From assembly GCA_024742305.1 (NCBI GenBank), contig JANSYQ010000024.1, positions 1-53,260 of the forward strand: DNA of 53,260 nucleotides, written 5' to 3'. Source of the DNA: a bacterium. Lineage in GTDB: Bacteria; Bacteroidota; Bacteroidia; Flavobacteriales_D; Crocinitomicaceae. A program made the translations under genes and the position numbers. The notes beneath the pieces are model-generated. The model did not search any database. It worked only from the letters and a program-made list of their open reading frames with translations, and had not been told where the DNA came from. Every line of letters starts with the position of its first letter. Position 1 is the stretch's first letter. Below are positions 52,701 through 53,260 of the stretch, in pieces.

Positions 52701-53260
52701 ATCTGTTTGGGTGAATGAAACAATTGACTTATCCGCTTATGTCGGACAATCGAATGTGCAGATCGCTTTTGTAGGTATATCGGGTTGGGGACAATTCTTG
52801 TACCTAGATAACGTCAACCTTACTGGTGTCGTTTCTTCCTGTACAGACCCCGACGTTCCGACTGTTACTGCAACTCCTGCATCAGTCTGTGATGGCTCAA
52901 CAACCACTTTGACTATCTCAGGTAACTTAAATGATGCAACAGATTGGCAAGTGTACACAGGTTCTTGTGGGGGTACAAACGTTGGCTCAACGAACACCGG
53001 GTCAATTGTGGTGACACCAACAGGTCCGAGTACTACTTATTACATCCGAGGAGAAGGAGGGTGTGTAGTTCCAGGAACTTGTGGCTCGGTGTCCGTGACA
53101 GTAAACAGTGCTACTGCCGGATCGGAAACGGTTTCAGCGTGTGATACGTACACATGGTCAGCAAACTCAACTACGTATACCGTAAGTGGAACGTACACGG
53201 CAACTTTGACCAACGCCGCAGGATGTGATTCTACAGCGACATTGAACTTGACGATTAACA
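49714..53260 (+). CDS. Secreted M43 (pappalysin-like) metalloprotease with PKD and Ig-like modules (3' partial)
   Basis: The frame is open from ATG at 49714 to the end of the window (1182 codons, no stop). A signal peptide (MKLLRPTVMNSAVVLFASLF..., cleavage near FSQ) is followed by a prodomain-like segment and the zinc site HEVGHWLGLRH with ligands His273, His277, His283 and catalytic Glu274. The Met-turn is ENYMDYT. This is the extended HExxHxxGxxH of M43 proteases (ulilysin/pappalysin). Downstream are CARDB-like, MAM/jelly-roll-like (DFETGIFPPDVRWDV; GFDSGTFAPTGWSVG), a PKD module (AWTFTGGTPATATG) and further Ig-like repeats. Two near-parallel jelly-roll units suggest duplication. A T9SS tail is expected beyond the window. 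Confidence 0.92.
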   Translation, partial: MKLLRPTVMNSAVVLFASLFFCFGAFSQVHDTHPSHPGHERCSTMEMDSIRHAENPDLQTNEEFEEWLDKLIAEKKKFQQQGLIINGVYQIPIVVHVVHDGEPIGTGRNLSVAAIQSQIDVLNEDFRRILGTNGYNTHPDGADTEIEFCLARRRPDGSAFPAGEDGINRVDAGAQGWGGPTFGTAFINGTIKPFFTATQFGGWDPAVYMNFWSIDLQGGLLGYAQFPTTVLGGMGCNAQNVTTDGVVMDYQTIGKSAVTGFPGPFNEGRTATHEVGHWLGLRHIWGDGACGVDDFCLDTPESDAANGGCPTGHVSCGSIDMIENYMDYTNDLCMNIFTNDQKMRMRTVLENSPIRASLITSDACIPPAVSDASITGIIDPDGDNCAGSITPTVILRNRGATNLTSATINYTLNGVPAGTFNWTGNIAPGAENNVILPPFTAPLGVHEFRAFSELPNGVIDPDPTYDTTSIDFAVSNGYQPDYTQDFETGIFPPDVRWDVENPNGDCYEWVGQACVSSAGVANNVAAQMTNYQNGTNQDEYLYTPYFILPCNASAANVTFDKSYRRRLNGSNDRLRLEMSTDCGATWGTVLYDESGATLEGPNATLNGYFIPTAASEWQNVNVDLLPYVSGTSQSVQFRFRATNAGNGGNLYVDNFNFTAVTPGEIEVDVAGVDVLDGGVYDFGAGPVGGTVTATFTISNPGTSDLILTGPINVTGGPEFVLNSTFGTTTVPAGGTTTFSIDFTASGAGPFAGTVTFGTNDCDESIYDFVLTGSGDVQPPTAGFTVSPSGICEGQTVTYTSTSTGATTYAWTFTGGTPATATGVGPHVVTYATAGSYNASLTVTNPYGSDTDTQTNAVTVTPGTGSALPIVEGFDSGTFAPTGWSVGNGGNQAVTWVQDPNNNGTAPTPGNSASIDFFNTNTSGDQDSLFVLPADFTGLVSAQLTFDKAYARYNATYNDRMQVLVSTDCGNTWSVELDQAGTALATEPDQTAAYTNPSVWVNETIDLSAYVGQSNVQIAFVGISGWGQFLYLDNVNLTGVVSSCTDPDVPTVTATPASVCDGSTTTLTISGNLNDATDWQVYTGSCGGTNVGSTNTGSIVVTPTGPSTTYYIRGEGGCVVPGTCGSVSVTVNSATAGSETVSACDTYTWSANSTTYTVSGTYTATLTNAAGCDSTATLNLTIN

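Overview
The window looks like chromosomal DNA of a Bacteroidota bacterium, most likely Flavobacteriales. Several features support this: cell-surface proteins ending in type IX secretion (T9SS) sorting domains, a fused LpxC-FabZ gene, the L28-L33-DUF4295-FtsY cluster, a DivIC-type small cell-division protein, a menaquinone cluster, start codons without Shine-Dalgarno sequences, and repeated TAnnTTTG (-7) promoter boxes. A Crocinitomicaceae/Fluviicola-like host is my guess from protein style only. I see no phage, IS element, CRISPR array, rRNA or tRNA.

Layout. 1-1738: the end of a large HYR-repeat adhesin with a T9SS tail. 1.8-4.5 kb: an exported methyltransferase-like protein and a vanadium-haloperoxidase-like protein. 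4.5-5.9 kb: alpha/beta hydrolase and EF-P (reverse). 6.0-8.5 kb: MscS channel, LapA-like protein, a secreted protein, and a lipoprotein gene interrupted by a stop codon just after its lipobox. 8.46-8.98 kb: a gene-free block with short repeats followed by a candidate structured RNA of about 220 nt. 9.0-16.4 kb (reverse): SOUL protein, MoxR ATPase, three periplasmic PPIase/chaperone genes, guaB. 16.5-20.1 kb: lipoprotein, CarboxypepD_reg-like protein, DivIC, secreted M28 peptidase and a TPR-like protein. 20.1-23.6 kb (reverse): both methylmalonyl-CoA mutase subunits. 23.7-25.2 kb (reverse): lipid kinase, DUF1569 protein and a 53-aa membrane protein, in a tight chain. 25.5-29.4 kb: outer-membrane protein, NIF3, zinc-ribbon coiled-coil protein, DEAD-box helicase.

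29.4-33.5 kb (reverse) holds two copies of the same unusual arrangement. In each, a small exported protein overlaps by ATGA a large secreted protein that ends in a shared C-terminal module, and that module differs from the ordinary T9SS tails elsewhere in the window. This is my best candidate for an undescribed system.

33.7-49.2 kb is mostly housekeeping: murB; menI-menF-menD; TerC; small operon proteins; thioredoxin; lpxD-lpxC/fabZ-lpxA; rlmD-like methyltransferase; cinA; rpmB-rpmG-DUF4295; ftsY. 49.7 kb to the end is the start of a large secreted M43 (pappalysin-like) metalloprotease.

Functional threads are envelope construction (lipid A, peptidoglycan, outer-membrane chaperones), T9SS-exported surface proteins, and tightly packed genes with 1-4 bp overlaps. 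Many transcription-unit heads have a -7 box only 4-6 nt before the start codon, which suggests leaderless mRNAs.
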